Counted from the first letter of the stretch, positions 33,772 through 43,850 are shown. The stretch is 64,000 bases of DNA from Ruminococcus difficilis (GCF_016680995.1 NZ_JAEQMG010000048.1:186001-250000); one strand, 5' to 3'. Numbers and translations: made by a program. The notes: generated from the letters alone by a model not told the origin.

Positions 33772-36165
33772 TTACTTGAGGTAAGTCTGGCCGGAGGGTC
33801 CGATCGCGCCGTGAACGGTAGAACTGCTGTTCTCCAGAACATATACGCGCATGTTGCCCTGACCGGTAGATTCTACGCTCAGCGTACCGTTGGTAACGGT
33901 CTTCTTAGCGCCGGTAACAGCGTCAACATAGGTGCCGTTGGGGATGTTCTTGAAGGTAGCGCCACCGGAGATTGACACGCAGGCGAGAGAGTCAACAGTT
34001 TTGGTGCCCTTATGATCGGTGTACGAACCCTGATAGCGTCTGACAAAGGACATGCCGCCGCTGACATAGTTGCTGTTAGTGGTGTACTGACCCATCTGCA
34101 GAGCAGGAACAGCGCGACGGATCGCGTTGAGCTTCTGGATATGCTTCGGAAGCGTGCTGTTCAGGGTAGTCCCCATCGTACCGGTCGCGTTGCTGTACTG
34201 CGAGAAGTCGGTGGTGTTGACGGTACCCTCGATGTGGTCGCCGAAGTACGCGCGGCCGGAGTTAGCGAGAGTGATGTTGGTACCCTCGTCAATACGCACG
34301 CCCTTCTGGAACTCTACTTCATCGCCGTAATACAGGCAGGGAATACCGCGGAAGGTGAACATCAGGTTGAGCTTTTCAGCCCACGACTGAGTACCGCAAG
34401 CAGTCTTATTGAAATGGTCGCCGTCACAACCGTAGTCATGGGACTGAACATATACAACGTTCCATGTAGAATCGTTAATGTACTGATCCTCTGCCTGACC
34501 GACGCCGAAAGCAGCGCCCGCGGTGTCAAAGTTCCAGTGCATACAGAAGTCTATGGGGCCCATACCCGAGCTCTTGGAATAGTCGGGAGTGTGATAGTTG
34601 ATACCGTTAAGGAACGCGTTGGTAGAAGTCGGGCATTTGCCGACGTCAATGTTAGCCTGATTGTAAGCGATAGAATTCTGGAGATTGGTCTTTACCGAAT
34701 CGGGATCGGTATTATCCGAGAGCTTAGCAAGATCCGCAGCAGTATCATCCCAGGTGTAATACGGAACAGATTCGGTGAATGTGTTACGGTTCCAGATCTC
34801 GTTTACACGGCAGCAGATCTCGCCGAACATATAGAAGTTGTTGTTGCCTGATGCTTTTGCCGCAGCGTTGATGCGATCGTTATACCACTTGTTAAGCGAA
34901 AGTCTGGAGATATGGCGGACCGTATCGACACGGAACGCGTCAACGCCCATATCGAGATACTGGCTGTAAGCATCAACGGTGTAGTCGGCAACAGCCTTAT
35001 TCTCGGTATTCAGGTCAACGCAGTCGCCGGCGATCTGGTGGAATTTACAGGTATAATCATCCCAGTTGTAGTTGTCGCCAAAGTAACCGTTGTGATAATA
35101 GTTGTTGGGATCACAGGTTTTATCATACGATACCATATCGGTAAAGCCCTGAGTCTGCTTCATCAGCTGCAAGCGCTTGTCATACTGAGTACCGGGCTGG
35201 AGCTTCCAGTAATCCTCCTCCTTGGTCAGACCGCAGTAATCCAGCAGTCTCTTGGTCGGGATCAAGGTAGCCTGCATATCGCCGAGCTTAGTGCGGTCGC
35301 TGTCATCCTTGGTGAACAGGGGCTCAATGTTGGACTCGCCGAAGTTGCCGGTGTGGTTCCAGACAACGTCCTGTACGATCTTCATATCCTTTTCATGAGC
35401 GGCGGCGATCAGATCCTCATAGGTGAAATCGTCGCTCTCATAACGCGCGTCGACCTTGGAGAAGTTCAGCGCATGATAGCCGTGGTAGTCATAGCCGGAC
35501 GCGTTCTCAACGACCGGTGTGATCCATACCGCGGAGAAGCCGAGCGCCTTGATGTAGTCGAGCTTATCGGCAAGACCCTTGAAGTCGCCGCGCCATGCGG
35601 GGTCGGAATCGGGGTTGTTCGCCCTGGCGTCATCCCAACAGTGAACGTTGTTGCCGGTATCGCCGTCATAGAAACGGGTGGTGATGACGAAATAGATGGA
35701 ATCCTGACGCATATCGACAGCAGTGTAATCATCCGCCTCGTACGGATTCTTCTTGCTGAAACGTCCGTTTCTGTACCACCACTCACCGGTCGTACGGGTG
35801 AGCTCCTTGCTGATCTGACCGGACAGGTCGGATGTGCCGTCGGTCAGCAGGAAATTGATTTTAGATGTGTCTGCGAAAGTGTAGGTGTACCATGTGCCGC
35901 CGACCGGCATCGTATCTCTGGACATCTTAACGCCCGGATAAGCGCATTCCTTGTTGGTCGGGAGTGCGTTCCAGTAGTAGATGTAGGGAACCTTGTCGGA
36001 GCTGTCCACATGGATAATGATGCTGTCGGCGCCGGTATCCGCGATATCGGAATCCGCCGCAACATCGGCGATCTCCTCATCTGCCGCCTGTGCAGAGATA
36101 ACAGCAGCAGAGACGATCAGCGCAAGGCACATCAGCAGTGCCAGAACACGTGAAAAAATCTTCAT
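33772..36165 (-). CDS. Secreted GH13 alpha-amylase with N-terminal starch-binding-type domain
   Basis: Extracellular enzyme cutting alpha-1,4 links of starch. 797 residues: signal peptide (1-27, ends SAQAA), a CBM26-like module (~45-130; IIIHVDSSDKVPYIYYWNA), then the GH13 barrel. Catalytic blocks: DVVWNH (~265), VDAFRVDTVRH with the nucleophile Asp (~408), FGEI with the acid/base Glu (~447) and VQSHDYG with the transition-state Asp (~578). A C-terminal beta domain follows to GPSGQTYLK. No dockerin or sortase motif, so it is probably freely secreted. Second gene of an operon, 16 bp after the dockerin protein. Confidence 0.95.
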   Translation of the reverse strand: MKIFSRVLALLMCLALIVSAAVISAQAADEEIADVAADSDIADTGADSIIIHVDSSDKVPYIYYWNALPTNKECAYPGVKMSRDTMPVGGTWYTYTFADTSKINFLLTDGTSDLSGQISKELTRTTGEWWYRNGRFSKKNPYEADDYTAVDMRQDSIYFVITTRFYDGDTGNNVHCWDDARANNPDSDPAWRGDFKGLADKLDYIKALGFSAVWITPVVENASGYDYHGYHALNFSKVDARYESDDFTYEDLIAAAHEKDMKIVQDVVWNHTGNFGESNIEPLFTKDDSDRTKLGDMQATLIPTKRLLDYCGLTKEEDYWKLQPGTQYDKRLQLMKQTQGFTDMVSYDKTCDPNNYYHNGYFGDNYNWDDYTCKFHQIAGDCVDLNTENKAVADYTVDAYSQYLDMGVDAFRVDTVRHISRLSLNKWYNDRINAAAKASGNNNFYMFGEICCRVNEIWNRNTFTESVPYYTWDDTAADLAKLSDNTDPDSVKTNLQNSIAYNQANIDVGKCPTSTNAFLNGINYHTPDYSKSSGMGPIDFCMHWNFDTAGAAFGVGQAEDQYINDSTWNVVYVQSHDYGCDGDHFNKTACGTQSWAEKLNLMFTFRGIPCLYYGDEVEFQKGVRIDEGTNITLANSGRAYFGDHIEGTVNTTDFSQYSNATGTMGTTLNSTLPKHIQKLNAIRRAVPALQMGQYTTNSNYVSGGMSFVRRYQGSYTDHKGTKTVDSLACVSISGGATFKNIPNGTYVDAVTGAKKTVTNGTLSVESTGQGNMRVYVLENSSSTVHGAIGPSGQTYLK

Positions 36166-36181
36166 TATCTGTTACCTCCTT

Positions 36182-37954
36182 TTAAGATTGTACGGGGAAT
36201 TTGTTGATGATTCCCGCATTGAAACGCTGGATCAGAGTCGCGTCGAGGATCGTAACGCTGCCATCGTCGTCGACGTCCGCGTTCAGCTCGTTGAGCGGTG
36301 TCGGCAGACTAATACCCGCCGCATAGCGCTGGATGAAGGTAGCGTCGAGAATGGTGACATCTCCGTCGCCGTCAGCATCACCATACACGGCAACAGGTGA
36401 GGGCGCATCTGTGGGAGGCTGAGTCGGTGCGGGCGGCGCTTCGGTCGGATCCGGAGATGCCTGCGTCGGCTGGACCGGAGGCTGTGTCTCGGGCGGTGTT
36501 GTCGGTGTGACAGAGCCTACGCTGTTGAAGAGATACGAGCGCTCGATGGTCTTGTTATCGGAGCCCTGTACGTTGAGCGTCAGGGTGTGCAGTCCGAGAG
36601 CCGTCGGCTTGAAGGTGTAGCTCGTGTTGCGTGTGTAGTACGGAACATTCGCGATATCGCCGGACGGATTCTTGATGGTGTACTTATAGAAGAGCAGGTT
36701 GGTGCCGGTGTTGCCGCCGCCTGCCGCTACATTGATCTGAACATTCGAATTGTTCTGGATGTCGCCGCCGTTCGGGGTAACGGTCTTGATATAGGGAGCA
36801 ACAACAGAGCTGCCGTCCTCGATGACATAGTTCTTGGTACGCTGATTGAGGTTGCCCTTCGCATCCTTAAAGTCATAGGTCAGGGTATAGGTACCCGCAT
36901 TCTGCGGCGTCCAGAGCACCTTATTAGCGGTGCTGAAATCGGACAGGACAGTCGTGCTGCCGTCCTTGGTGGCAGAGAACTTGTAGTAGACCGTTCCCTC
37001 ACCCTCCGCTTCCGCCGAAAGGGTGATGCCCGTACCGTTGTACTGGGGAGAGGCAAGATCGGTCGCAAAGGACGATATCTGCAGCGGAGAGGTGTCCCGG
37101 ATACTCCAGGTTTTGGTCTTGTTATTCCACATGTAGTTGTTGCCCGGGAAGGTCAGGTTCGAGGTCTGATCAGCGCCGTTGTTGCTGAAGATGATCATAT
37201 CCCACTTACTGTTGGTCACCTCATAACGCCATTCGTTACCGCCGATGTTAGTCATCGGCTTGCCCGGCCATGCGGCATTGTTGGTCTGAGTACCATTGAT
37301 CCACATATAAGCGTACACGGTACCCCAGCCGGCTTCATTTTCACAGTAGACATAGGTCTTTCCGTCACTGCCGCCCGACTGTGTAGGCTGAGGAGCAGTG
37401 GTCGGATTGGTACCGCCGCCCTGAGTGGGCGAGGGTGTGGTGGGTCCGGGAGCCGTAGTGGGCGCCTGAGTGGGATTATCACTGCCCGCTTTTACCGCGG
37501 TGAGACCCGCTGTTTCGGAAGTGAAGCTGATGCGGATGGTATCGCCGCTCGGATTCCACAGATGGATACAGTTGAAGCCGTGGTAGTTACCCGCGGACAG
37601 GTAGTAAGAACCTGCGCTGGCGATCGTTTGCACTGCGGGCGTCTTGACTGCCGAGTTTGCGGAGTCCGAGATCTTCGAAACAACAAAGCAGTAATCGCCG
37701 CTTGACCCGCTAAGGTCATAGTAATAGTAGCCTTTCGAGCTATCATAAGTAAATGTACCTGTCGGAGTGGTGCCGCTGAAATTCGGAGAATTGCTGTTCT
37801 CACCCCACAGATAATAGGTTTCAGCGCCTGTAGCCACAATGTTGCCGGTTTCTGCCGCCGATACGGAAACAGCCAGAGCCAGCATGGATACAAGCAATGT
37901 CAGACACAGCAAAAGGGATATCCCGCGCTTTGTCTGTTTACCTATCATTCCCAT
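36182..37954 (-). CDS. Secreted starch-binding-type protein with C-terminal dockerin (amylosome component)
   Basis: 590 residues: signal peptide (1-33), a domain of unknown type (~37-155), a Thr/Pro linker, a CBM26-like module (~200-290; YCENEAGWGTVYAYMWING...WPGKPM), two Ig-like regions (~295-475), a second Pro-rich linker and a type I dockerin (~527-590) with two EF-hand-like loops, DADGDGDVTILDATFIQRY and DVDDDGSVTILDATLIQRF. No catalytic domain is evident. By analogy with Ruminococcus bromii Sas proteins it would bind starch and dock on a cohesin scaffold; that role is inferred. GGAGGGAAC site before the ATG. Confidence 0.88.
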   Translation of the reverse strand: MGMIGKQTKRGISLLLCLTLLVSMLALAVSVSAAETGNIVATGAETYYLWGENSNSPNFSGTTPTGTFTYDSSKGYYYYDLSGSSGDYCFVVSKISDSANSAVKTPAVQTIASAGSYYLSAGNYHGFNCIHLWNPSGDTIRISFTSETAGLTAVKAGSDNPTQAPTTAPGPTTPSPTQGGGTNPTTAPQPTQSGGSDGKTYVYCENEAGWGTVYAYMWINGTQTNNAAWPGKPMTNIGGNEWRYEVTNSKWDMIIFSNNGADQTSNLTFPGNNYMWNNKTKTWSIRDTSPLQISSFATDLASPQYNGTGITLSAEAEGEGTVYYKFSATKDGSTTVLSDFSTANKVLWTPQNAGTYTLTYDFKDAKGNLNQRTKNYVIEDGSSVVAPYIKTVTPNGGDIQNNSNVQINVAAGGGNTGTNLLFYKYTIKNPSGDIANVPYYTRNTSYTFKPTALGLHTLTLNVQGSDNKTIERSYLFNSVGSVTPTTPPETQPPVQPTQASPDPTEAPPAPTQPPTDAPSPVAVYGDADGDGDVTILDATFIQRYAAGISLPTPLNELNADVDDDGSVTILDATLIQRFNAGIINKFPVQS

Positions 37955-37981
37955 GATAGTTCCCTCCTTTTCATGTTAATT

Positions 37982-38004
37982 TAACTAGTTCCTAATCCTA
38001 GTTA
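37982..38004 (-). promoter_or_regulatory. TAACTAG inverted repeat upstream of the starch operon
   Basis: Perfect 7-bp arms TAACTAG (37982-37988) and CTAGTTA (37998-38004), 9-bp spacer, 28 bp before the start codon and just downstream of TTGACA and TATAAT-like words. May be a regulator site; the regulator is unknown and the promoter spacing is not clean. Confidence 0.4.
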
Positions 38005-38128
38005 CTGTCATTATATATAAAAATGTCAAATATAATTTTCTGATTTAGAAATATGTTTTGATTTAGCTTGTATAATTTTTCATGGTTTTTTTGGGCATAA
38101 TGCACGAAGAAAACACCGGAACAAAAGA

Positions 38129-38156
38129 CCGCGACAGACGCTCGGATCTGTCGCGG
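38129..38156 (-). terminator. Terminator of rarA
   Basis: CCGCGACAGA / TCTGTCGCGG, 10-bp perfect stem, followed on the minus strand by TCTTTTGTT. Confidence 0.7.
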
Positions 38157-38224
38157 AATACTTTCTGTTTTATTTGCACAATTGACAATATTATCTCTTA
38201 ACTGTTACTGCGCATTTTCACCAA

Positions 38225-39487
38225 TCAACTGTTTTTGATTTTATCCCAATACGCCTTGTACGCCTGTTCGGTTTTGTTGTCGCCTAACTCATAATAGCGA
38301 TGGTCGCGCACATCGTCGGGCAGATACTGCTGATCGATCCAATGGTTGGGGTAACTGTGAGGGTACAGATAATGCTGCCCCTTTACATCCCGCTCCTCGC
38401 CGTCGGCATGGACGTTTTGCAGTTGTCGCGGCACGACCTGACCGAGACCCTTCCGCACATCCTCCTGCGCTGCTGAGATCGCGTTCACGCCGGAGTTGGA
38501 CTTGGGCGCCAGACACACCATGATCACCGCGTCGGCGAGCGGGATCCGCGCTTCGGGGAAGCCGACCTGCATCGCGATATCCACACAGGATTTGACGATC
38601 GGGATGATCTGCGGATACGCCAGTCCGACGTCCTCGCACGCGCACACGACCAGTCTGCGGCAGGCGGAGATCAGATCGCCCGCCTCCACCAGACGCGCCA
38701 GATAGAACAGCGCCGCGTCGACGTCCGAGCCGCGCATACTCTTCTGATAGGCGGAGATCACATCGTAATGCGAGTCGCCGTCACGGTCATAGCGAGCGCC
38801 GGAGCGCTGTGTGAGCGACTTTGCCAGCTCCTCATCGACCCGGATGACCTCTCCCTCATCCCCTGCCAATACGCAGAGCTCCACGGCGTTGAGTGATTTT
38901 CTCACATCGCCGCCGCAGGCGGAGCAGATATGCGCCTTTGCCTCGTCGGAAAAGTCGATCTCTTTGCCCTTTTCGTCACTCAGCACGCGGATAGCTCTGT
39001 CGATCGCCTTCAAGATCTCGTCCGGCTCGACGGGACGGAACTCGAACACCGTCGAGCGCGAGAGGATCGCGTTATAGATGTAGAAATAGGGGTTCTCCGT
39101 CGTGGAGGCGATCAGGGTGATAGAGCCGTTCTCGATGAATTCGAGCAGGGTTTGCTGCTGCTTTTTGTTGAGATACTGGATCTCGTCGAGATAGAGCAGC
39201 ACGCCGTTGATACCCTCAAAGGTGTTCAGCGAAGAAACGATCTCCTTGATATCGGCGGTGGACGCCGTGGTGCCGTTGAGCTTTTTGAAGCTGCGGTTGG
39301 TGATCCGCGCGATATAGGACGCGAGGGTCGTTTTACCCACGCCCGACGGGCCGTAGAATATTAAGTTGGGGATATTGCCGCTTTCGATGATCTTTCTCAG
39401 CGGCCGTCCGGGAGCCAAAAGCTCCTTTTGTCCCACGATATCATCGAGAGATTCGGGACGCAGTCTGTCGGCAAGGGGCGTGTTCAT
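38225..39487 (-). CDS. rarA: Replication-associated recombination ATPase RarA/MgsA
   Basis: AAA+ ATPase acting at stalled replication forks. 420 residues from the ATG at 39485-39487 (CGGAGGAAAAA site). The in-frame extension upstream would run through an R1 repeat and is rejected. Seen: ADRLRPESLDDIVGQ, Walker A GPSGVGKTTLA (~residue 52), Walker B YLDEIQ, sensor 1 STTENP, and the C-terminal MgsA domain (GSDVDAALFYLARLVEAG, DVGLAYPQ, HYLYPHSYPNHWIDQQYLP). Confidence 0.96.
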   Translation of the reverse strand: MNTPLADRLRPESLDDIVGQKELLAPGRPLRKIIESGNIPNLIFYGPSGVGKTTLASYIARITNRSFKKLNGTTASTADIKEIVSSLNTFEGINGVLLYLDEIQYLNKKQQQTLLEFIENGSITLIASTTENPYFYIYNAILSRSTVFEFRPVEPDEILKAIDRAIRVLSDEKGKEIDFSDEAKAHICSACGGDVRKSLNAVELCVLAGDEGEVIRVDEELAKSLTQRSGARYDRDGDSHYDVISAYQKSMRGSDVDAALFYLARLVEAGDLISACRRLVVCACEDVGLAYPQIIPIVKSCVDIAMQVGFPEARIPLADAVIMVCLAPKSNSGVNAISAAQEDVRKGLGQVVPRQLQNVHADGEERDVKGQHYLYPHSYPNHWIDQQYLPDDVRDHRYYELGDNKTEQAYKAYWDKIKNS

Positions 39488-39509
39488 AGATTTTTCCTCC
39501 GGAATGTAA

Positions 39510-39630
39510 AAGCCTCCCTTTCCTAAGGGAGGTGGCACTGACACATGTGTCAGTGACGGAGGGTTGCCACAGAAAAGAAGAAGCAACCCCCAGTCGCTGA
39601 CGCGACAGCCCCCTTAGGAAAGGGGGCCTT
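39510..39630. repeat. R1 repeat between glyA and rarA
   Basis: GCCTCCCTTTCCTAAGGGAGG at one end and CCCCCTTAGGAAAGGGGGC at the other, with internal hairpins (CACTGACACATGTGTCAGTG; GTCGCTGACGCGAC). Sits in the gap just after the glyA stop and just before the rarA ribosome site. Confidence 0.75.
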
Positions 39631-39638
39631 TCTTATTC

Positions 39639-40892
39639 TTATTCGTACAGCGGATACTTCTCGCACAGAGCCGCTACCATCTCGTCAACCTTAGCCTTGT
39701 TGCCTTCAAAGTCCTTGATGACGAGAGAGATGCACTCGGCGATCACATCCATATCCTCTTCCTTGAGACCACGGGTGGTCACGGCAGCGGTACCGATACG
39801 GATACCGGAGGTGACGAACGGAGAAAGCGGCTCGCCGGGGATGGTGTTCTTGTTGACGGTGATGTGTACCTCGTCGAGGTTGTGCTCCAGCTCCTTGCCG
39901 GTCACGCCGTCCTCACGCAGATCCATCAGCATGACATGGTTGTCGGTGCCGCCGGACACAAGCTTGTGACCGCGCTTGACAAGACCGTCAGCCAGCGCCT
40001 TGCAGTTCTTGACGATCTGCTCGGCATATTCCTTGAACTCGGGCTGCATCGCTTCCTTGAAGCAAACTGCCTTTGCCGCGATGATGTGCATCAGAGGGCC
40101 GCCCTGCATACCGGGGAACAGCGCCTTGTCGATCGCCTTGGCGTACTCTTCCTTGCACAGGATCATACCGCCGCGGGGTCCGCGCAGGGTCTTATGGGTC
40201 GTGGTGGTGACAAAATCGGAGTACGGTACGGGGTTCTCATGCTGATCGCCTGCTACCAGGCCCGCGATGTGCGCCATATCGACCATCAGCAGCGCGCCGA
40301 CCTCGTCACAGATCTCGCGGAACTTCTTGAAATCGATCGCGCGGGGATAAGCGGAAGCGCCGCAGACGATCATCTTCGGCTTACATTCCTTGGCGATCTC
40401 GAGTACCTTATCATAGTCGATGCGGTGGGTCACGGGATCAACGCCGTAGCTGACAAAGTTGAAGTACTTGCCGCTGAGGTTGACGGGTGAACCGTGGGTC
40501 AGATGACCGCCCTCACTAAGGCTCATACCCATGACGGTATCGCCCGGCTCGAGCATTGCGAAATACACGGTCTGGTTCGCCTGAGAACCGGAGTGGGGCT
40601 GCACGTTGGCATGCTCCGCGCCGAACAGCTTGCAAGCACGGTCACGCGCGATATTCTCGGCGATATCGACCGCGTAGCAGCCGCCGTAGTAGCGCTTGGA
40701 GGGATAACCCTCGGCATACTTGTTGGTGAGTACGGAGCCCATCGCCGCCATCACAGCGGGAGAAACGATGTTCTCGCTGGCGATCAGCTCGAGGTTCCGG
40801 CGCTGACGGGCAAGCTCTTTGTCCATCGCATCGGCGATCTCTTCATCATACTTTTTGATAAATCCGTTAGAATCCATTAAGTCCTTGTACAT
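39639..40892 (-). CDS. glyA: Serine hydroxymethyltransferase
   Basis: PLP enzyme interconverting serine and glycine with tetrahydrofolate. 417 residues. Seen: [70 protein letters not shown], and the PLP-lysine motif [19 protein letters not shown] at 40890-40892 after GGAGGTAC. Single gene with an R1 repeat downstream. Confidence 0.98.
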   Translation of the reverse strand: MYKDLMDSNGFIKKYDEEIADAMDKELARQRRNLELIASENIVSPAVMAAMGSVLTNKYAEGYPSKRYYGGCYAVDIAENIARDRACKLFGAEHANVQPHSGSQANQTVYFAMLEPGDTVMGMSLSEGGHLTHGSPVNLSGKYFNFVSYGVDPVTHRIDYDKVLEIAKECKPKMIVCGASAYPRAIDFKKFREICDEVGALLMVDMAHIAGLVAGDQHENPVPYSDFVTTTTHKTLRGPRGGMILCKEEYAKAIDKALFPGMQGGPLMHIIAAKAVCFKEAMQPEFKEYAEQIVKNCKALADGLVKRGHKLVSGGTDNHVMLMDLREDGVTGKELEHNLDEVHITVNKNTIPGEPLSPFVTSGIRIGTAAVTTRGLKEEDMDVIAECISLVIKDFEGNKAKVDEMVAALCEKYPLYE

Positions 40893-41010
40893 TTTGTACC
40901 TCCAGATAGTTTTTCATATACGGGTTCTTCCATTTATTGCCATTTATACTAATTTCCGATAAATAGTTTCGCATCTTATTCAGGCGATTTATCAGAAAAT
41001 TATTATTGAA

Positions 41011-41982
41011 TCAGTGACGATTGCTGTTTTTGATCTCTGCGATCAGGTTGATCAGATCCTCTTTCGTTTCCATCGAGAACGCGAGGTTCCTCAGCTTCGC
41101 GGCATTCTTGAAGCCTTTGAGGTAATACGCCGTATGCTTACGCGCCTCTCTCATGCCGACACGCTCACCCTTGTATTCCACCACGGCACTGATGTGTCGC
41201 AGCAGAACATCGCATTTTTCTTCGAGGGTCGGCGGCGGGATGATAATTCCTTTATCGAAATATTCGTTGATCTCGCGAAACACCCACGGATTGCCCAGCG
41301 CACCGCGACCGATCATCAGATAATCACAGCCGGTGTACTCAAGCACATACTGCGCCGACTTCGCGTCACAAACGTCGCCGTTGCCGATCACGGGGATGGA
41401 CAGCGCCTGCTTGACCTCGCGGATAATGTCATAATTCACGGGCGGGGCATAGAACTGCTCCTTTGTCCTGCCGTGGACGGTCACTGCCTGCGCGCCGTTT
41501 TTTTCGAGGATTTTTGCGACCTCGACCGCGTTGATGTGCGCGCTGTCAAAGCCCGAACGGATCTTGACCGTGACCGGGATCTCGACCGCGCGGCTGACCG
41601 CCTGAACGATCCTGCCGCACAGCTCGGGGTCGCGCATCAAAGCGGCGCCCGAACCGCTGCCCGCGATCTTGGGGGCGGGGCATCCCATATTGATATCGAT
41701 GACCTCGGGACGGTATTGCATCGCGAACCGCGCCGCGTCCGCCATCGTATCCGGCTCGGTGCCGAAGATCTGCACCGCGCAGGGGCGTTCGCTGTCGGAG
41801 ATCTCCATCAACTCGGCGCTCTTTTTGGAGTGGTAGGCGATACCCTTGGAGCTGACCATCTCGCTGACGCAGTAGCCCGCGCCGAATGTCATACACAGCT
41901 CACGAAAGGCTCTATCCGCCACACCCGCCATCGGCGCGAGAGCGGCATAGCCGCTGAGCTTCACATTTCCTATCCGCATCAT
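41011..41982 (-). CDS. dusB: tRNA-dihydrouridine synthase (DusB-like)
   Basis: FMN enzyme reducing uridines in the tRNA D-loop. About 323 residues starting at ATGATG (41982 or 41979), directly after the upstream stop. Seen: APMAGVADRAFREL, EMVSSKGIAY, the catalytic Cys in NMGCPAPKIAGSGSGAAL, VKIRSGFD, AVTVHGRTKEQFY, IGNGDVCDAKSA and MIGRGALGNPWVF. The position specificity (DusB type) is by family resemblance. Confidence 0.94.
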   Translation of the reverse strand: MMRIGNVKLSGYAALAPMAGVADRAFRELCMTFGAGYCVSEMVSSKGIAYHSKKSAELMEISDSERPCAVQIFGTEPDTMADAARFAMQYRPEVIDINMGCPAPKIAGSGSGAALMRDPELCGRIVQAVSRAVEIPVTVKIRSGFDSAHINAVEVAKILEKNGAQAVTVHGRTKEQFYAPPVNYDIIREVKQALSIPVIGNGDVCDAKSAQYVLEYTGCDYLMIGRGALGNPWVFREINEYFDKGIIIPPPTLEEKCDVLLRHISAVVEYKGERVGMREARKHTAYYLKGFKNAAKLRNLAFSMETKEDLINLIAEIKNSNRH

Positions 41983-41984
41983 GC

Positions 41985-42491
41985 TCAACCGCGGCGGCGG
42001 GTACGTCTGCTGACCAGTACGCCGACGATGACCGCGATACCCAGCGCGACACACAGCCACATCACGATACCGGAGAACAACGAGGCGTCGGATACGGCGA
42101 CCACGGGGATCGCGACCGAGGTAGCCTCCTGCACCTGAGAGGAGCTCACGGCGGGGAGCTCGGCGAGATGCTCGGGCTCCACATAGGGCGAGGTAGCGTC
42201 CTCCTCATAGCTGTAGATCGGATCATACCACTGATTTGGCTCTTGCTGCGGCTGATCCTGCTGAGGCGCTTGCTCCTGAGGCGCTTCCTGCTGAGTCTGC
42301 TGACCTTGCAGAGTCTGCTGACCCTGTCCGCCCTGCGTCGTTTCTAACTGACTTTGCGACTGATCGACCTGACTGTTGTTTTGATTCCCATCACCCGGCG
42401 CGGCAAGCGCACTCATACAGCCGACAGCCGCAAGGATGCTCAGCGCCAGCAGGATGGATATCAAATGATGCAAAAGTCGATGATGCTTCAT
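41985..42491 (-). CDS. Secreted, membrane-anchored Gln-rich protein of unknown function
   Basis: 168 residues: signal peptide (LLALSILAAVGCMSALAA), a disordered Gln-rich run (residues ~35-85, many QQ and QEQ), a short Pro/Glu region, and a C-terminal membrane helix SGIVMWLCVALGIAVIVGVLV with a basic stop RRTRRRG. A Cys in the signal region (AVGC) could be a lipobox, but the spacing is unusual. The stop is 3 bp from dusB, so they share a transcript. No family recognised. Confidence 0.65.
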   Translation of the reverse strand: MKHHRLLHHLISILLALSILAAVGCMSALAAPGDGNQNNSQVDQSQSQLETTQGGQGQQTLQGQQTQQEAPQEQAPQQDQPQQEPNQWYDPIYSYEEDATSPYVEPEHLAELPAVSSSQVQEATSVAIPVVAVSDASLFSGIVMWLCVALGIAVIVGVLVSRRTRRRG

Positions 42492-42557
42492 AATAACCTC
42501 AACTCAGTCAAAAACAGCGGATAAAAATGTGTCTATTTCAACGTGCATATTATAACA

Positions 42558-42588
42558 AAGCCCCGATCTTTTTTCAAGACCGGGGCAG
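42558..42588. terminator. Hairpin between the SpoIIP gene and the Gln-rich protein gene
   Basis: GCCCCGATCTT / AAGACCGGGGC around a TTTTTTC loop; no clear T-run, so termination is uncertain. Confidence 0.45.
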
Positions 42589-42709
42589 TGAATTCGACAT
42601 TATGCCTAATCACCGGCGACATCGAATCGACTTTTCTTTTGACAATGAATAAAGAATCATTCCGCGTGCGAAATATACGCGGTTTTGCCACGCTTTCGCA
42701 TATGTGATT

Positions 42710-43774
42710 TCACCGTTTCAACAGCTCTGACAACGCCTGCGCCAGATATCCGCCGCTGCGGCAGGCTTCATCGACGGTATTCGCGTCGGTGCCCACCTCG
42801 ATCAGCAGGGAGCCGTTGTTGAAATTCATGTTATAAGTATACTCGCCGAAGTTCAGCGGTCGTGTCATGCCGGGATAATGATCCTCGCACCTCTTTTGCA
42901 GCTGCATGGCGAAGATCAGATTATCATGCCAGAAATCAAAGCCACCCTCGGTATCGTACCCCGCCATGATCATGATCTGCGCCGCCTTATCGCCGTCGAC
43001 CTCAAAGGTCGGCTTATACTTGGTGCCGTCGTCGGTGGTCATCGCGTCACGGTGCAGGTCGATGGTGACCTTGATCGAAGGATACTTTTCCTTATATGCC
43101 GAGATCGTTTCCCATGAGCGGGCATACGAGCCCTCATAGGAGGGATAATCATGGAGGGTGGTGTCATGGACAGCGCCGATCCCGTTTTTCTTCAGCGTAT
43201 CGACGAGCTTCTCCCCTACCGCGACAACGCCGAGATCGCCGTCGGTAGAGCGCGGATAATAGTCCTCGTAATACTCGCCGTTATCCTCGGTCAGATACCG
43301 CTCGCAGGTATGGGTATGGTAGACCAGCACCTGCACCTCGTGGTTATCCTCGAGGGAAAAGGGCAACTCCGCCGACAACAGCGATTCTACATCGAGGTCA
43401 TAATCCGTTGTGTTGCGGATGGTAAAATTGTCATAGCTCATATTGCCGTTGCTGACCCGGATCTCTTTGACGGGATAGGTCGTGCCGCTGTGGGGCGTAT
43501 CCTGCGGCTTCTCTCTGACTTGCTCGGTGTCGGTCGGCGTTTCGGCAAGCGGTCTTACCACAGGCGGTTGTGTCGGCGCTTCGTCCGCTGTCGCGGTCGT
43601 GCTGTCGGCGCTCATATCGCCGTTGACAAAGCTCAGCTTTCCCGACAAAAGCGCCGCTTCATCCTCGAGCGCGATACAGGATCGCACACGGTATACCACC
43701 ATACTCAGGCTCACCGCCATCACCAAAGCCAATGCCGACGCCGTCACCGTCATCTTCCAATGTCGTTTCTTCAT
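42710..43774 (-). CDS. spoIIP: Stage II sporulation protein P, engulfment peptidoglycan hydrolase
   Basis: SpoIIP, with SpoIID and SpoIIM, dissolves septal peptidoglycan during engulfment. 354 residues from the ATG at 43772-43774 (AAGGTGAGAG site). N-terminal membrane anchor, a Thr/Pro-rich spacer, then the hydrolase domain: VLVYHTHTCERY (His ligand), VTIDLHRDAMTT (His), NFGEYTYNMNF and LLIEVGTDANTVDEA (Glu). Preceded by a sigma-E-type promoter and followed by the convergent hairpin. Confidence 0.95.
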   Translation of the reverse strand: MKKRHWKMTVTASALALVMAVSLSMVVYRVRSCIALEDEAALLSGKLSFVNGDMSADSTTATADEAPTQPPVVRPLAETPTDTEQVREKPQDTPHSGTTYPVKEIRVSNGNMSYDNFTIRNTTDYDLDVESLLSAELPFSLEDNHEVQVLVYHTHTCERYLTEDNGEYYEDYYPRSTDGDLGVVAVGEKLVDTLKKNGIGAVHDTTLHDYPSYEGSYARSWETISAYKEKYPSIKVTIDLHRDAMTTDDGTKYKPTFEVDGDKAAQIMIMAGYDTEGGFDFWHDNLIFAMQLQKRCEDHYPGMTRPLNFGEYTYNMNFNNGSLLIEVGTDANTVDEACRSGGYLAQALSELLKR

Positions 43775-43801
43775 TCTCTCACCTTTTATACGAATTGCTA
43801 T

Positions 43802-43830
43802 AGTATATGCAACTCGTGGACGAGATATGA
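43802..43830 (-). promoter_or_regulatory. Sigma-E-type promoter of spoIIP
   Basis: Minus strand TCATATC (43824-43830), 14 bp, CATATACT (43802-43809); 6 of 7 and 7 of 8 matches to KMATAWW-N14-CATACANT. The start codon is 28 bp downstream of the -10. Confidence 0.65.
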
Positions 43831-43850
43831 CTATCAGAAGAAATAAGGTT

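Noticed and set aside
39488..39586. Upstream in-frame extension of rarA
   Set aside because: Encoded by an R1 repeat and lacks a ribosome site; the ATG at 39487 follows CGGAGG.
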